Below the pieces are notes generated by a model. That model worked only from the letters and a program-made list of their open reading frames with translations, was not told the origin of the DNA and did not search any database. The translations under genes and the position numbers were made by a program. Shown piece by piece: positions 32,151-42,157 of a DNA stretch of 64,000 nt (within the stretch, counting starts at the first letter, position 1; every line of letters begins with the position of its first letter). The DNA comes from Undaria pinnatifida (lineage: Eukaryota; Sar; Phaeophyceae; Laminariales; Alariaceae): positions 10,096,199-10,160,198 of the forward strand of contig JABAKD010000026.1 of assembly GCA_012845835.1 (NCBI GenBank), given 5' to 3'.

Positions 32151-33885
32151 TTTCAAGAAGGTAGTGCAAAGCAGCACTGATAAAAATAAGCCCGGTGTTA
32201 CGCCTGTACTTCACGGTTAAGACTCTAAACATCCGCATGTCAAAATAATGTTAAAACGTGACCAACGCTATTGGCAAACCATCACATGTGTGCATGAACA
32301 CTGCTGTTGGCTTGTATTCATGTAAATCCGCATAAATTATTATCTGTGATCCTACGCGCTTGTGAGCCTCAACGATGTGAATTCGCTTTGAGTCTGAAGT
32401 TTCGGATCAATCTGCTGGAAGGAACCAAAGGTAAAGCTGAAGGAATCTGAACGCTGGACATTCCGGTGGCAAGGTGAGCGAGACGTAGGGCAACCCGCTA
32501 AGCCACTCTACCATGGTGAGCTCATGGTGACCCGTGGAATGGTTGGTGAACTGCGTGAGGGATCATTGGTGACCCGGGAAAAAGTAAGTGACCCGAACGA
32601 TAGGACATAGGCATAAGAGCACAGGGCGCAAAGTTGGAGTTTGATCTGATCAACAATGTGTCTGGAAACGTTGATGGGGAATTCGGTGCCGGTTGAACCG
32701 AGTTTTTATACTGTATCCTAGATCATAATTTTGGTGTCACGTTTTTGTCGGTGGGTTGAGGTTGATTATGTACTGACTTTAGTATGCGACAAGCATATTT
32801 CTGGAATGATCAAAGCGAGCTCTGAAGTACACTGGTTTGAGTCAAGTGATCAACCCGCAGACTGGGAACAACACGTGTGTACGCGTGTGCTGCTTGAGCC
32901 TCCCAGCTCTTGAGTCTTAAGGTGCACAAGATGAGATGATCTGTACCCTTCCTAGCGTCTGGTGAGTGCTTGTTGTGCAGTTTCATCAATGGCAGCACCG
33001 AAAAGTACGATCATCACGACCCACCACCACATATCGTCGTGACCCGCTTTGCTGACGACGCTGATGTCGCTGCTGCTACGAACAAGGTCAACAATACAGC
33101 CCTGGCCGCAAACGAGGGCATCGTAGATACTGCTGTTGTTTCGCTGGTGCTGTCAATCTTTGCAAATCTGCCCATTGATACAAGCCGTGGGGTAACTGCA
33201 ACTTCATAGCTCCAAGGGTCAATGGGAGAGCAAAGGAGTATGAGTGCGCTTGTACAAGGGTGTATTTTCGGATTGTTTTATTCCGGAACATTGCATGGAG
33301 TACACTGATTTTTCACTTTAACTCACACATGCCATTGACGGCAGCCAGAAGCAAAATCGTCATGACCGACTTTTGCCCAGCGTAAAAAGGCTGCTGTGAT
33401 ACATACGTCATTTAGGTCGATAACAGCGCAGCGCCGGCTCGTAAGGAAGAGGACACTGCCGTTGCGCCTGCTTGTGCATTGTCAACCTTTGCAAAGCTAA
33501 GCTGCCACCATCTGTGTTCTTCTGTGTCTACCTATGAAACAAGGAGGATCCTGTCACTAATTAAGTTCCCACCCTCTACCGGCTGTGCCTACGCAAGTTG
33601 ATACTATCTCTACACTACTGTTTTCAACAGGCTGTACTAAGTACGTCAACATACGGCACTTGCATTTGATAACCCATGGTCATAAAAACAACTCCTGTCA
33701 AAATATATATAAACGTCATTTATGAGTACGGCCGATTGAATTATTGAAACTTATCCTTGCAAGCTGCGTGTCCTTAAATATGTGTTTCATTTCTTATATG
33801 ATGTTTGTGAATTAAACCTGGCTGTAAATACACAGCTTCACAAGTTTTACCGGACGTCGCTCGCGCGTGTTCTATATTTTGTAGG
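32151..33885. other. No recognisable gene; weak internal duplication
   Basis: Only short frames (under 80 codons). Two stretches, about 33,000-33,180 and 33,345-33,500, share blocks such as ATCGTCATGACC / ATCATCACGACC and GTCAATCTTTGCAAA / GTCAACCTTTGCAAA, suggesting an old ~325-bp tandem duplication. Nothing else is recognised. Confidence 0.35.
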
Positions 33886-35263
33886 GCTGTGAGTCGGCAC
33901 GGCTTATGTCGCTGACTAGTTGATAGTCGGACTTATGGTCAGTCGTAAAACGGAAGTGCCGACTATCCGACTCATTGGATTTCCTTAACTATATAAGAAG
34001 GCTTATTTAATGCTTTTTAAATGCGAGATACAGTTTTTAAAAGAATTTCTTCGGGCTGCAGATACGCCTGACACACCCTGTGACACTGCAGCGCCCAGCG
34101 GGAGATCCACACGCACACAGCCGTGGCGGAATAGCCCATTTCTCTCGACGGTGCCGACGGTGACCTCTGACGCACCCAATGCTAACGCTGAGGGCGGAGA
34201 TCCCGTCGGCGACGTTGTGGCCATTGTCGGCCCGCGGATAGCCTTGGCGAGTGCACGCGACCCCGGAAAGATGCTCGACCGCGTGGAGCATGAGCAGAGG
34301 CGTAGCAAATCGCTCAGATCCAACAACCCGCTGTGGACGTTTTTCATGGTATGCCTCAAGGACTCGCTCCCTGCCATAGTTGTGTGCAAGCTTTGCGGGG
34401 CGAACGGCGATTTCGCCGATGCCGAGGTTAGGCTCGGGTCCCCTACTCATTTGAGGCAACATCTAGCCACCAACAGAAAAGGGCATCGCGAGGCCTGAAC
34501 ATGAGGCGCGTGGGAAAGGCGGAGGCAGTGGCGAGGCCTCGAGCGTGAAGGATGCGGGGGGCATCATTGCCTACATGGACGGCGTCAAGCCACTCACGAG
34601 CAAGATGGTTCGGTTCACCATCAACTGTTCAAATAGTCGATGATTTAGGACTTACTTGCGGTCGTCATCAACGCATGCGTCTCGCACAAGGTTGGGAGAG
34701 ACATAAATAATCGAATGACACCACGGAGGGATCCAGGATCTTTCCTTCTGGGGAAAATGTTTAAACCGCTATCTTGGTGATGGGATTTTCGCTTTTTCGC
34801 TCGTATCCCCGCCAGGAAGTACTGCGCCTCAACCAATTGCTGTCACGTTCCTCTATTAAATAATCCGGGGTAGAATTACCTGGAATATGCGTTGTATTTC
34901 TTGCTTTTTGTGCATTTCTTGTGTGTATATTGAAGTTTTTTGTTTTTTTTCGCCTGAAACTCATGTGGTTTCCTAGGTAATATTTTTTGCGCTTCTCGTA
35001 CGTAACATCACGATAAAAAAAGGTACCTTTCGCTTCCGATGGCGCCTTCAGCGGCATCCTCAGGGGGCACCTCCGATGGGCCCTCCGGGGGCGCCCCCAG
35101 CGGTGCCTCCCCGGCCGAGGGGCCTTTTTTGGGTCGCTTCGCTCGCCTGACTTTAGTCGGTGAATGGGCCTGCAAAGCAAGCCGACTTATCGACTAATGT
35201 CAGCTAGTCGACTTCGCCGTCTAGCGACTAATTATTCGTCTTGAAATGAAACCGACTCACAGC
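33886..35263 (+). mobile_element. Non-autonomous hAT-family DNA transposon
   Basis: Terminal inverted repeats GCTGTGAGTCGG (33,886-33,897) and CCGACTCACAGC (35,252-35,263) match perfectly over 12 bp. Both subterminal regions are packed with short AGTCG / CGACT motifs (33,908-33,985 and 35,148-35,250), the usual arrangement of hAT transposase-binding sites. The only coding content is a BED zinc-finger fragment. I could not find a clean 8-bp target duplication, so the exact ends may differ by a few bases or the duplication has mutated. Confidence 0.75.
34010..34498 (+). pseudogene. hAT transposase N-terminal fragment with BED zinc finger
   Basis: The 162-codon frame has an unstructured first ~100 residues and then a BED-type finger: NNPLWTFFMVCLKD, C-x2-C in CKLCG, and a histidine pair H-x(n)-H in THLRQHLATNRKGH. 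BED fingers bind the transposon ends in hAT transposases. After the stop, the next frame (34,499-34,640) still looks related (VKPLTSKMVRF), so a frameshift ended the ORF. The catalytic RNase H-like core and dimerisation domain are absent, which makes the element dependent on a transposase elsewhere. Confidence 0.7.
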
Positions 35264-35337
35264 TTCCTCAGGAAAGATATAGGTTGGTTACTCCCCTGGA
35301 TGTTGTGTACTGGTACTGTAGAACCTGCAGGGTAAGA

Positions 35338-36472
35338 ATTTTAACAACACACCACGAAGCTATAACACAATGTATACCTCACCTAAAAATTGTTTTGTAT
35401 ACCACACCTAACATCAAGTCTGCTAGGATAACATACAATACCAGGCAGGTGATAAAAACTGATGCATCCCTTCTACAACCGTCAGATTTGTCCCCTCAAA
35501 GTATTTACAGCTTCCGCGCATATATTGAGTTGTCCCGCCCCCCCCACCCGCCCCGTTCCCCCAATCTCTCTTGTCCAAACGCCCCACCTGCAAAACAAAT
35601 TCTGCCAGAGTAATAAACACTCATTATATTTCTATCCGTCCATGATGTAGTTCCAACTCGTTTCCGACCCCCGCCCCTCCCGCCTTTCCCCCGCTCCCTC
35701 TTGTTCAAACGCCCCACCTAAAATCAAATCTGCCAAGAAGAATACACACTATCAGGCAGTTGATATCACGTCACTATGTTTCTAGCCCTCCATGCCGTAG
35801 CTCCAATTCACCCCGCCGCAACCCCCCTCCTTCTCCACCACTCGCACCATCGCCTAGACCAAGCAACATGCGTATAGCAAGCCCCTGCATCTATACAACC
35901 TAACGCTGTTGAAACCCTTTTCCCCCAACCCCCCCCCCCCCCCCGGAACCCCCCCGACCCCTTCGAATACCCCGCCCTCTCGTCACTGGTTGTACGACCT
36001 ACAGGATGATATACATGATAAACTGATGACGCATTCTTTCCACGACCGTCAGATTTGGCTCATGCATTAATTTCTAGCACAGATTGAGTTGCCCCCCCCC
36101 CCCCCCCCCCCCCTCCCCCGCTCTCTGTTGTCCAAACCCAGGCCCCCACGTCCGAAAAAAATCCACCCTCTCCTCACCGGTTATATGACTTACAGGATAC
36201 GCTTGATAAGCTGATGCATTTTCTTCCACAGCTGTGAAATTCTGTCCCCCTCAAAATAGGGCTTTATAGTTTCCGCGCACAGACTGACTTGCATCACCCT
36301 GTTGACCCTGATAGCTACACTGTGGTTCCAAGGGGAGTCGACCACCTATAACCCTAATGAGGATCCAGACCCAGTAATATAAACGATCGGAGTATCACAC
36401 ACAGCTTGAAAACATGAGTTTCGACAAAGTCTTCGATCTCACAGCTGGAGGGTATGTATACACGAAGTATAT
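35338..36472 (-). repeat. GR repeat, copy e (minus), left arm of a large palindrome
   Basis: Read on the plus strand, modules appear in reverse with poly-C tracts in place of poly-G (about 35,530, 35,925, 36,092) and end at 36,412-36,455 with GATCTCACAGCTGGAGG, the inverse of the GR terminal motif. The modules GACAAATCTGAC, TTTATAGTTTCCGCGCACA and GTTGATATCACG are present in the expected order. It is head-to-head with copy c, whose terminal motif begins about 40 bp to the right. Confidence 0.7.
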
Positions 36473-36477
36473 CATAA

Positions 36478-38050
36478 AAATTAAAATAAAATACACTCCA
36501 GCTGTGAGATCAAATATTTTGTCGAAACTCGTCTTTGCAAGCTGTGTGTGATACTCCGATCGCGCGTATCACGGGTTGTGTGTCCTCATTAAGGATATAG
36601 GTCGGCGACTCCCCTTGCAACTACAGTGTAGATGCCAGGGTCAACAGGGTGATGTTAGGCAGCCTGTGCGCGGAAGCTACAAAACCTCTTTCTGAGGGGG
36701 ACAAAATCTGACAGCTGTGGAAGGAAATGCATCAGTTTATCAAGTGGATACTGTAAGTCGAATATCCGGTGAGGGGAGGGCGGAGTTTTTAAGGACGTGG
36801 GGGCCTGATTTTGATCAAAAGGGGGGGCGGGAGGGGGGGGAAGGGTGGAAGGGCACGGGTGGGGCAGGTCTATTTGTGCGTGGAAACTATAAATATTTCT
36901 TGTGGGGGAGGGGGAATGTGGCGGGGGGGGCCCGGGGGCGGGGGGGGAGGGCTTCAGGTCGCATAGATGTAGGGGTTGGGTATACGCGGGGTGCTAGGTC
37001 TAGGCGATGTTGCGGGGGTTCGGTGAAGAAGGGGGCGTTGGGGACGGGGGTGGGTGGGAATTGCAGCAGCGGCATGGACGGCTCTGAAACGATAACGTGG
37101 CGATATCCAGGGCGTGGAAGTGTTTATTACTCTGGCGGATTTCGATAGTAGGTGGAGCGTTTATGCAGGAGGAAACGATGGGAACAAAAAAAAATAAAAG
37201 GCGGGGGAGGGCGGGGGGGGGGGGGGGGGGGGTTCGAGAGGTTTAGGTCACATATAATATTAAAATCAAGGATTTGGTCAACACTGCTGATGTTCGCAAC
37301 ATTGTGTGTAATCTTCCGATCGCGCGTATTTATCATATATGTAGGGGCCTACGATACGCGCGGTGCTGGGTCTAGGCGATTGGCGGGGTATGGAGAAGGA
37401 GGGGGCGTTGGAGGGGGGGAGGGGGGACGAATGAAAGCTACGTCATGGATGGCTAGAAAGATAATGACGTGATATCAATGGCTTATTACTGTTTATTACT
37501 CTGGCCGAATTCGATAGTAAGTGGGGCGTTTGAACGAACTGGGCGGGGAACAGAGGGAGGGGGGGGGGATGAGTTGGAGCTACGGCATGGAATGTAAGAT
37601 GGATAATAAGATGATATCAGCTGGCTGGTAGTGTTTACTACTTTGCCAGATTTTGATTTCAGGTGGTGCGTTTAAAGGAGAGGGATCGGGGGGGGGGGGC
37701 GAGCATTTCAATATGTGCGCGGAAACTATAAACCCTTGAAGGGGACGAATCTGACGGTTGCAGCAAGAAGACACCCCATTAAATCACCCGCCTCGTAATG
37801 TTTATTTTTCTAGAAGGTTTGATGTTACATGTAGTATGCAACCCAGTTCTTAGGTGTAGTAAACAACGTGTTGAAATCTTCATAATGTGTTATTGTACAT
37901 GGATCGAAGGATAGAATACTTCAATCGATAGGTACAATCATGTAGATACCATTGGTTTCTGACATAGCTAATTTTAAGATGCATATCGCCAAATACAACA
38001 GGCGAGGTGATGGTCATGCAATGTCACCGCCATTGAGAACGACAGGGAGA
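36478..38050 (+). repeat. GR repeat, copy c (plus), right arm of a large palindrome
   Basis: Begins ATAAAATACACTCCAGCTG, continues through the full set of GR modules (GTGCGCGGAAGC near 36,664, GTGCGTGGAAACTATAAA near 36,876, GTGCGCGGAAACTATAAA near 37,713) and has a diverged second terminal motif at about 37,255-37,330. The distal end at 37,740-38,050 matches that of copy a and, inverted, copy g, ending near GCCATTGAGAACGACAGGGAG. It is one of the most complete GR copies in the window. Confidence 0.7.
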
Positions 38051-38369
38051 GATGCGAATCGTTTTTGTTTTGAAAGGAAGGCTTAGTGTACACGCGCTCA
38101 ATTACGTTTCTTCGTTATATATTATTAAACAGAACCCGGACAGAAGGCGGAGTATTAGTACATTATATTACAAACAGGTGGGTTGTATTTATCATTCATT
38201 GTAAAAATAGTCGTATTTTTTTGGCATAATAACGCATTCAGTGCACTAATACAACAATCCTAATAGACGGGGAAATAATGCAGAAAAAAAATATATATAT
38301 AAAGTACCTACGATTAATAGCGTATATTTAGTTCAACGTTGCATAACCACATCACCTCGCTTGCTGTAT
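38051..38369. other. AT-rich spacer, nothing recognised
   Basis: AT-rich sequence with several TATA-like runs between GR copies c and f. No frame, RNA or terminal repeat stands out. Confidence 0.4.
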
Positions 38370-39215
38370 TCGTAATATATATGAGCACCACACGTATAAC
38401 AAACCCCTCACCTAAAACCCTTCCTCCCCCCCCTCCCCCCCCCGCCCCATCCCCCCCCCCCCACCCCCCACCTTCCCAACCCCCCCCCAACCGATCCCAA
38501 CACCACCCCCTCGAACACTCCGCCCTCTCTCTACTCACGGATTGTACGACTTACCCCAGGATATACATGATAAACTGATGAATTCTTCCCAAGACCGTCA
38601 CATTTATCCCCTCAAAATAATGTATTGTTTCCACGCACAGATTGAGCTGCCCCACACGCCCCACCCCTGCCCCACCCCCCCCCCGCATGATAAACTGGTG
38701 TATTTTTTAAATTTTTATTTTATTTATTTATTTATTTATTTTTCCCGCAAAACCGTCAGATTTATCCCCTTGAAAGGATTTATAGCTTACACGCACAAAT
38801 TGCCCGCCCGTCCGACCCCCCCCCCCTTTCCCCCCCCCCCGCCCCCTCCAACCCCGCTCGCCTTTGATCGAAACCAGGCCCCCACGTCCTTCGAAACTCC
38901 CCCCCCGCCTCACCGGTTATTCGACTTACAGGATTCACTTGATAAAAGGATACATTTCCCTCCACAGCTGTCATATTTTGTCCCCCTCAAAAACGGGTTT
39001 TATAGTTTCCGCGCACAGACTGACTAAAATCACCCTGTTGACCCTGATAGCTACACTGTAGTTGTTGGGAATTCACCGACCTATATTGTTAATGAGGACA
39101 CACAACTCGTAATACGCGCGATCGGAGCATCACACACAGCTTGCAAAAATGAGTTTCGACGAAATCTTCGATCTCACAGCTGGAGGGTATTTTCATTTAT
39201 ATATATATATAAATA
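38370..39215 (-). repeat. GR repeat, copy f (minus)
   Basis: Contains CCTAAAACCCTTCC, poly-C tracts at about 38,425-38,490, 38,680, 38,815 and 38,905, modules TTTATCCCCTCAAAATAATG and TTTATAGTTTCCGCGCACA, and ends at 39,150-39,190 with GAGTTTCGACGAAATCTTCG and CTCACAGCTGGAGG. The outer edge runs into ATTTTCATTTATATATATA, matching in inverse the edge of copy d at 49,430. A TTTAT microsatellite lies at 38,716-38,741. Confidence 0.7.
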
Positions 39216-39279
39216 TCTGTCTTAGAATTGGCGACCTTAGAGCCCCACATCGACACGATGAAAACGATGGGCGTAAAAT

Positions 39280-39697
39280 CGTGCATGAGCTATTAATAAC
39301 AATAATGTGAGAAGGAAGTACAGGCAGATAATTTAAATGTGCGGTAGACCACACTACCAACATATTAACGTCTGCATAATCGCCTCCCAACCTATGTCAA
39401 ACGAAGTATGACTAACGAAGTAACGTCATTGAACGTGGGAACACCAAGCGTTTCTTTCAACACACTGTTGATTCGCACATCACCCCCTCGTGCATGAGCT
39501 ATTAATAACAATAATGTGAGAAGGAAGTACAGGAAGATAATTTAAATGTGCGGTAGACCACACTACCAACATATTAACGTCTGCATAATTGCCTCCCAAC
39601 CTATGTCAAACGAAGTATGACTAACGAAGTAACGTCATTGAGCGTGGGAACACCAAGCGTTTCTTTCAACACACTGTTGATTCGCCCATCACCCCCT
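39280..39697. repeat. 209-bp tandem duplication, two nearly identical units
   Basis: Units 39,280-39,488 and 39,489-39,697 both start CGTGCATGAGCTATTAATAA, except that the sequence after the second unit switches to CGTGCTCAATGG. They differ at only about four positions, so the duplication is recent compared with the heavily diverged GR copies around it. The flanking blocks TTGGCGA..AGAGCCCCACA at 39,228 and 39,773 also match, hinting that a larger old duplication encloses it. Confidence 0.9.
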
Positions 39698-40888
39698 CGT
39701 GCTCAATGGTGGTGACATCGAATGACCATATCACCTCGCCTGTTGTATTTTGCAATATGTATCTCTTCCTTACAATTGGCGATGTCAGAGCCCCACACCA
39801 GCACGGTAAAATCATGGTAATTACATGGTTGTGCCTGTCGGTGGAAATATTATATTTTGCGATCCATGTACAACAACCAAATATAAAGTTTTAACACGTG
39901 GTTTGCCACACATAAAGATTGTGTTGCATACCACACCTAACATCAAATCTGCAGGAATAACAAGTAGATATGATGTTAGATCTAGCTCAAGCTTCCTCAC
40001 CTAAAGTAAAAACTTCAGCACTTTCCATTATAGTGCACAAGAAAAAAGATCCCTCCCCAAACAAACTCACCCATATAATATAGTACAAGTACCAACGGCG
40101 CGGCTTGCAAAGGTGAGTATAAACCTGAAATTCGTCGAACTCACGGCTGACATCCTTGAAATATTTTCAATAGAATATACAATAATACCAGGCAGGTGAT
40201 ACAAAGGGATGTATTCTTGCTAAATCCGTCAGATTTGTCCCCTTCAAGTATTTATAGTTTCCGCGTCCATATTGAAGTGTCCCGCCCGCCCCCGCCCCCC
40301 CCGCCCCCTGATCCCTCTCGTTCAAACGCCCCGTTAACAATAAAAATCTGCCAGAGTAGTAAAAACCTACCAGCCATCTGATATCACCTCAGTATCTTTC
40401 TAGCCATCCATGCTGTATCTCCAATTCATTTCGCCCAACCCCCTTACCCCCGCCCGCCATTTGTTTCCCGATCCTTCTCGTTTAAACGACAAGAGTAATA
40501 AACGCTTCTACGCAATTGATATCACGTCATAATATTTCTAGCTATTGATGATGTAGCTATAATCCCCCCCATCCCCCCCCGACGCTCCCTCCTTCCCCAC
40601 CACCCGCAGCACGAGTGCCTAGACCTAGCACCACGCGTATAGCAAGCCCCTACGTATATACGTAATACGCGCGATCGGAGTATCACACACAGCTTGTGAA
40701 GATGAATTTCGACAAAATTTTCGATCTCACAGCTGGAGTGTACACTTTGTTTTGTAGTATACGTGACCTGAACCTGTTAAAAACCCTTTCACCCCCCCTC
40801 TCACCTCGAACCCCCCCCCCCCTCTTTTTTTTTTCTCCCTCTCCTTCTTGCATAAAAAAGCCCAACCTAACATCGACATCTGCCAAAG
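39698..40888 (-). repeat. GR repeat, copy g, left half (minus), split by Element B
   Basis: Starts with the inverse of the GR distal end (CTCGTGCTCAATGGTGG, 39,695-39,712) and includes the module series with poly-C tracts and an internal copy of the terminal motif at 40,670-40,740 (GATCTCACAGCTGGAGTG). It stops at CTGCCAAAGTAAT, exactly where Element B begins; the next module resumes at 52,102. The segment 39,960-40,178 is foreign (F2). Confidence 0.7.
39960..40178. repeat. F2 repeat, copy 3 (3' end only), nested in GR copy g
   Basis: Matches the 3' end of F2 copy 1: AAACTCACCC-like sequence, ACAAGTACCAAC then GGCTTGCAAAGGTGAG, and CGAACTCACGGCTGAC. GR sequence is continuous on either side (CTGCAGGAATAAC before, AATAATACCAGGCAGGTGA after) when compared with copy e at about 35,415-35,450, so this is an insertion. 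Confidence 0.55.
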
Positions 40889-40892
40889 TAAT

Positions 40893-41320
40893 TGTAACGA
40901 ACGGATAAAGAGCTTTTTTAGATACACTTACCCAAGTCTCCAATCTCTTGTCCCAAATCTCTCACCGCTTCTAGTTCGTTTCCCCTTCGTGTCTACCTTC
41001 AGGCTGATTCCTCCCGTCTGCTTGTTGCAACAGCTGCCTGCAAACACCAGTCTCGTCTCACGCAGTCCTCTTCCAAGCGCTCGTACAATATAACAGCTCT
41101 CCGGATGAAACCTCCAACAATGCCTCACGGTAACGATCGCTGTACTCAACCTTGGTTCGCAGTCACCCACGCTCGTGTCAGATCAAGCTCAGGTGCCCTT
41201 TTCCCTCGTTTGGTTTTGTGTGTTTTAGCGGCACGCTTTCTAGATTGATCGGCGTTATACAGACCTAGGCAGCATTCCGCCACGGGGTTTCATATGACGT
41301 CATGTCAATCCGCCGGAACA
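40893..41320 (-). repeat. Element B 3' LTR (428 bp)
   Basis: Begins TGTAACGAACGG and ends CGCCGGAACA on the plus strand. It aligns with 51,662-52,101 over its whole length with scattered substitutions; the right copy has a ~12-bp extra piece (TGGACTGAGGCCGTGAG region). The visible divergence between the two LTRs indicates an old insertion. It is the 3' LTR because the ORFs are on the minus strand. Confidence 0.9.
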
Positions 41321-41330
41321 CCCCCCCAGC
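41321..41330 (-). other. Polypurine tract of Element B
   Basis: Read on the minus strand, GCTGGGGGGG stands directly against the inner edge of the 3' LTR, the position and composition expected of the primer for plus-strand DNA synthesis. Confidence 0.65.
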
Positions 41331-41630
41331 ACGGCTTCTCAGGAATACCGTGCTAACCGGGTTGCGGATACACTGGAGTAAGAGTGAGGGCCTTTTCCCA
41401 TACATAGTGTACCCTAAGGCTCGAATAAGTGGCGTCTACCATTTTCATGGATAGGCGCCTCTCAGGGGGTAGGGACCCTGGAACGTCGGGTTTTTTTCGC
41501 ATTAGGTCTCAGATCGTTACTGCTGGACTTGCTAGAATTTCTCATCAAACTCACCAGCTGAAAGCCTCTTATCGACCACTTCGCGGGTTTTCCTAATTAC
41601 CCGGGTAGGCCGAGGCCTTGATTCTCCTCT

Positions 41631-42149
41631 CTAATCGATCTTCGGCCAACGTCTTCTCCCTTTCTCCATCGGACTCCATTTCACGTTCCTCGTATACGGG
41701 GAACCGGATTGCGAATTTCCGGTCCTCCAACCTTTCAGGATTTCACATTCGTTGAGCTCCTCCCAATCTCCGTCTGCGTACCGAACCCGCCAGTACGGTA
41801 ACTTGTAGTCGAAGACCTTTGAAAGGTGACGCTTCTTTTTTCCTTCAGCGTCCGCGAATTCCCTCCAGATCACGGTCCTCACGGGGTGTTGTTTATACGC
41901 TTGTCCGCGGTCGATCCCATCTCTTTCCTTCCGCGTTAGGGTCGAAGTTGGTCTTACCCGGCACTCCGCTCTGTGATACATTTCCCACAGCGCATGGAAA
42001 ACATCCAACTGTAAAGGGGTGAAACTGTCTCGTGCCTCCTCTTCGGACAGCCACTGCGACTCTGTGCCATCCACGAACCGTCCCTTGTACCGCCACTTCC
42101 TAGCGTTGCCTTGACTCATCGCAGCCTTTCTGTCTATTAGGGTATACAT
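41631..42149 (-). CDS. Element B 3' ORF with Tudor-like module
   Basis: A 172-codon frame directly after the integrase in another frame. The N-terminal half (RKWRYKGRFVDG to about residue 60) is charged and aromatic. The C-terminal half contains a compact beta-rich stretch, VFDYKLPYWRVRYADGDWEE then LNECEI, that looks like a Tudor/Agenet-type barrel strand pattern. The last residues are basic. Such modules bind methylated histone tails, so a targeting role like that of integrase chromodomains is plausible but inferred. It may be reached as part of the pol polyprotein by a frameshift, or be a separate product. Confidence 0.55.
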   Translation of the reverse strand: MYTLIDRKAAMSQGNARKWRYKGRFVDGTESQWLSEEEARDSFTPLQLDVFHALWEMYHRAECRVRPTSTLTRKERDGIDRGQAYKQHPVRTVIWREFADAEGKKKRHLSKVFDYKLPYWRVRYADGDWEELNECEILKGWRTGNSQSGSPYTRNVKWSPMEKGRRRWPKID

Positions 42150-42157
42150 AGGCGACG

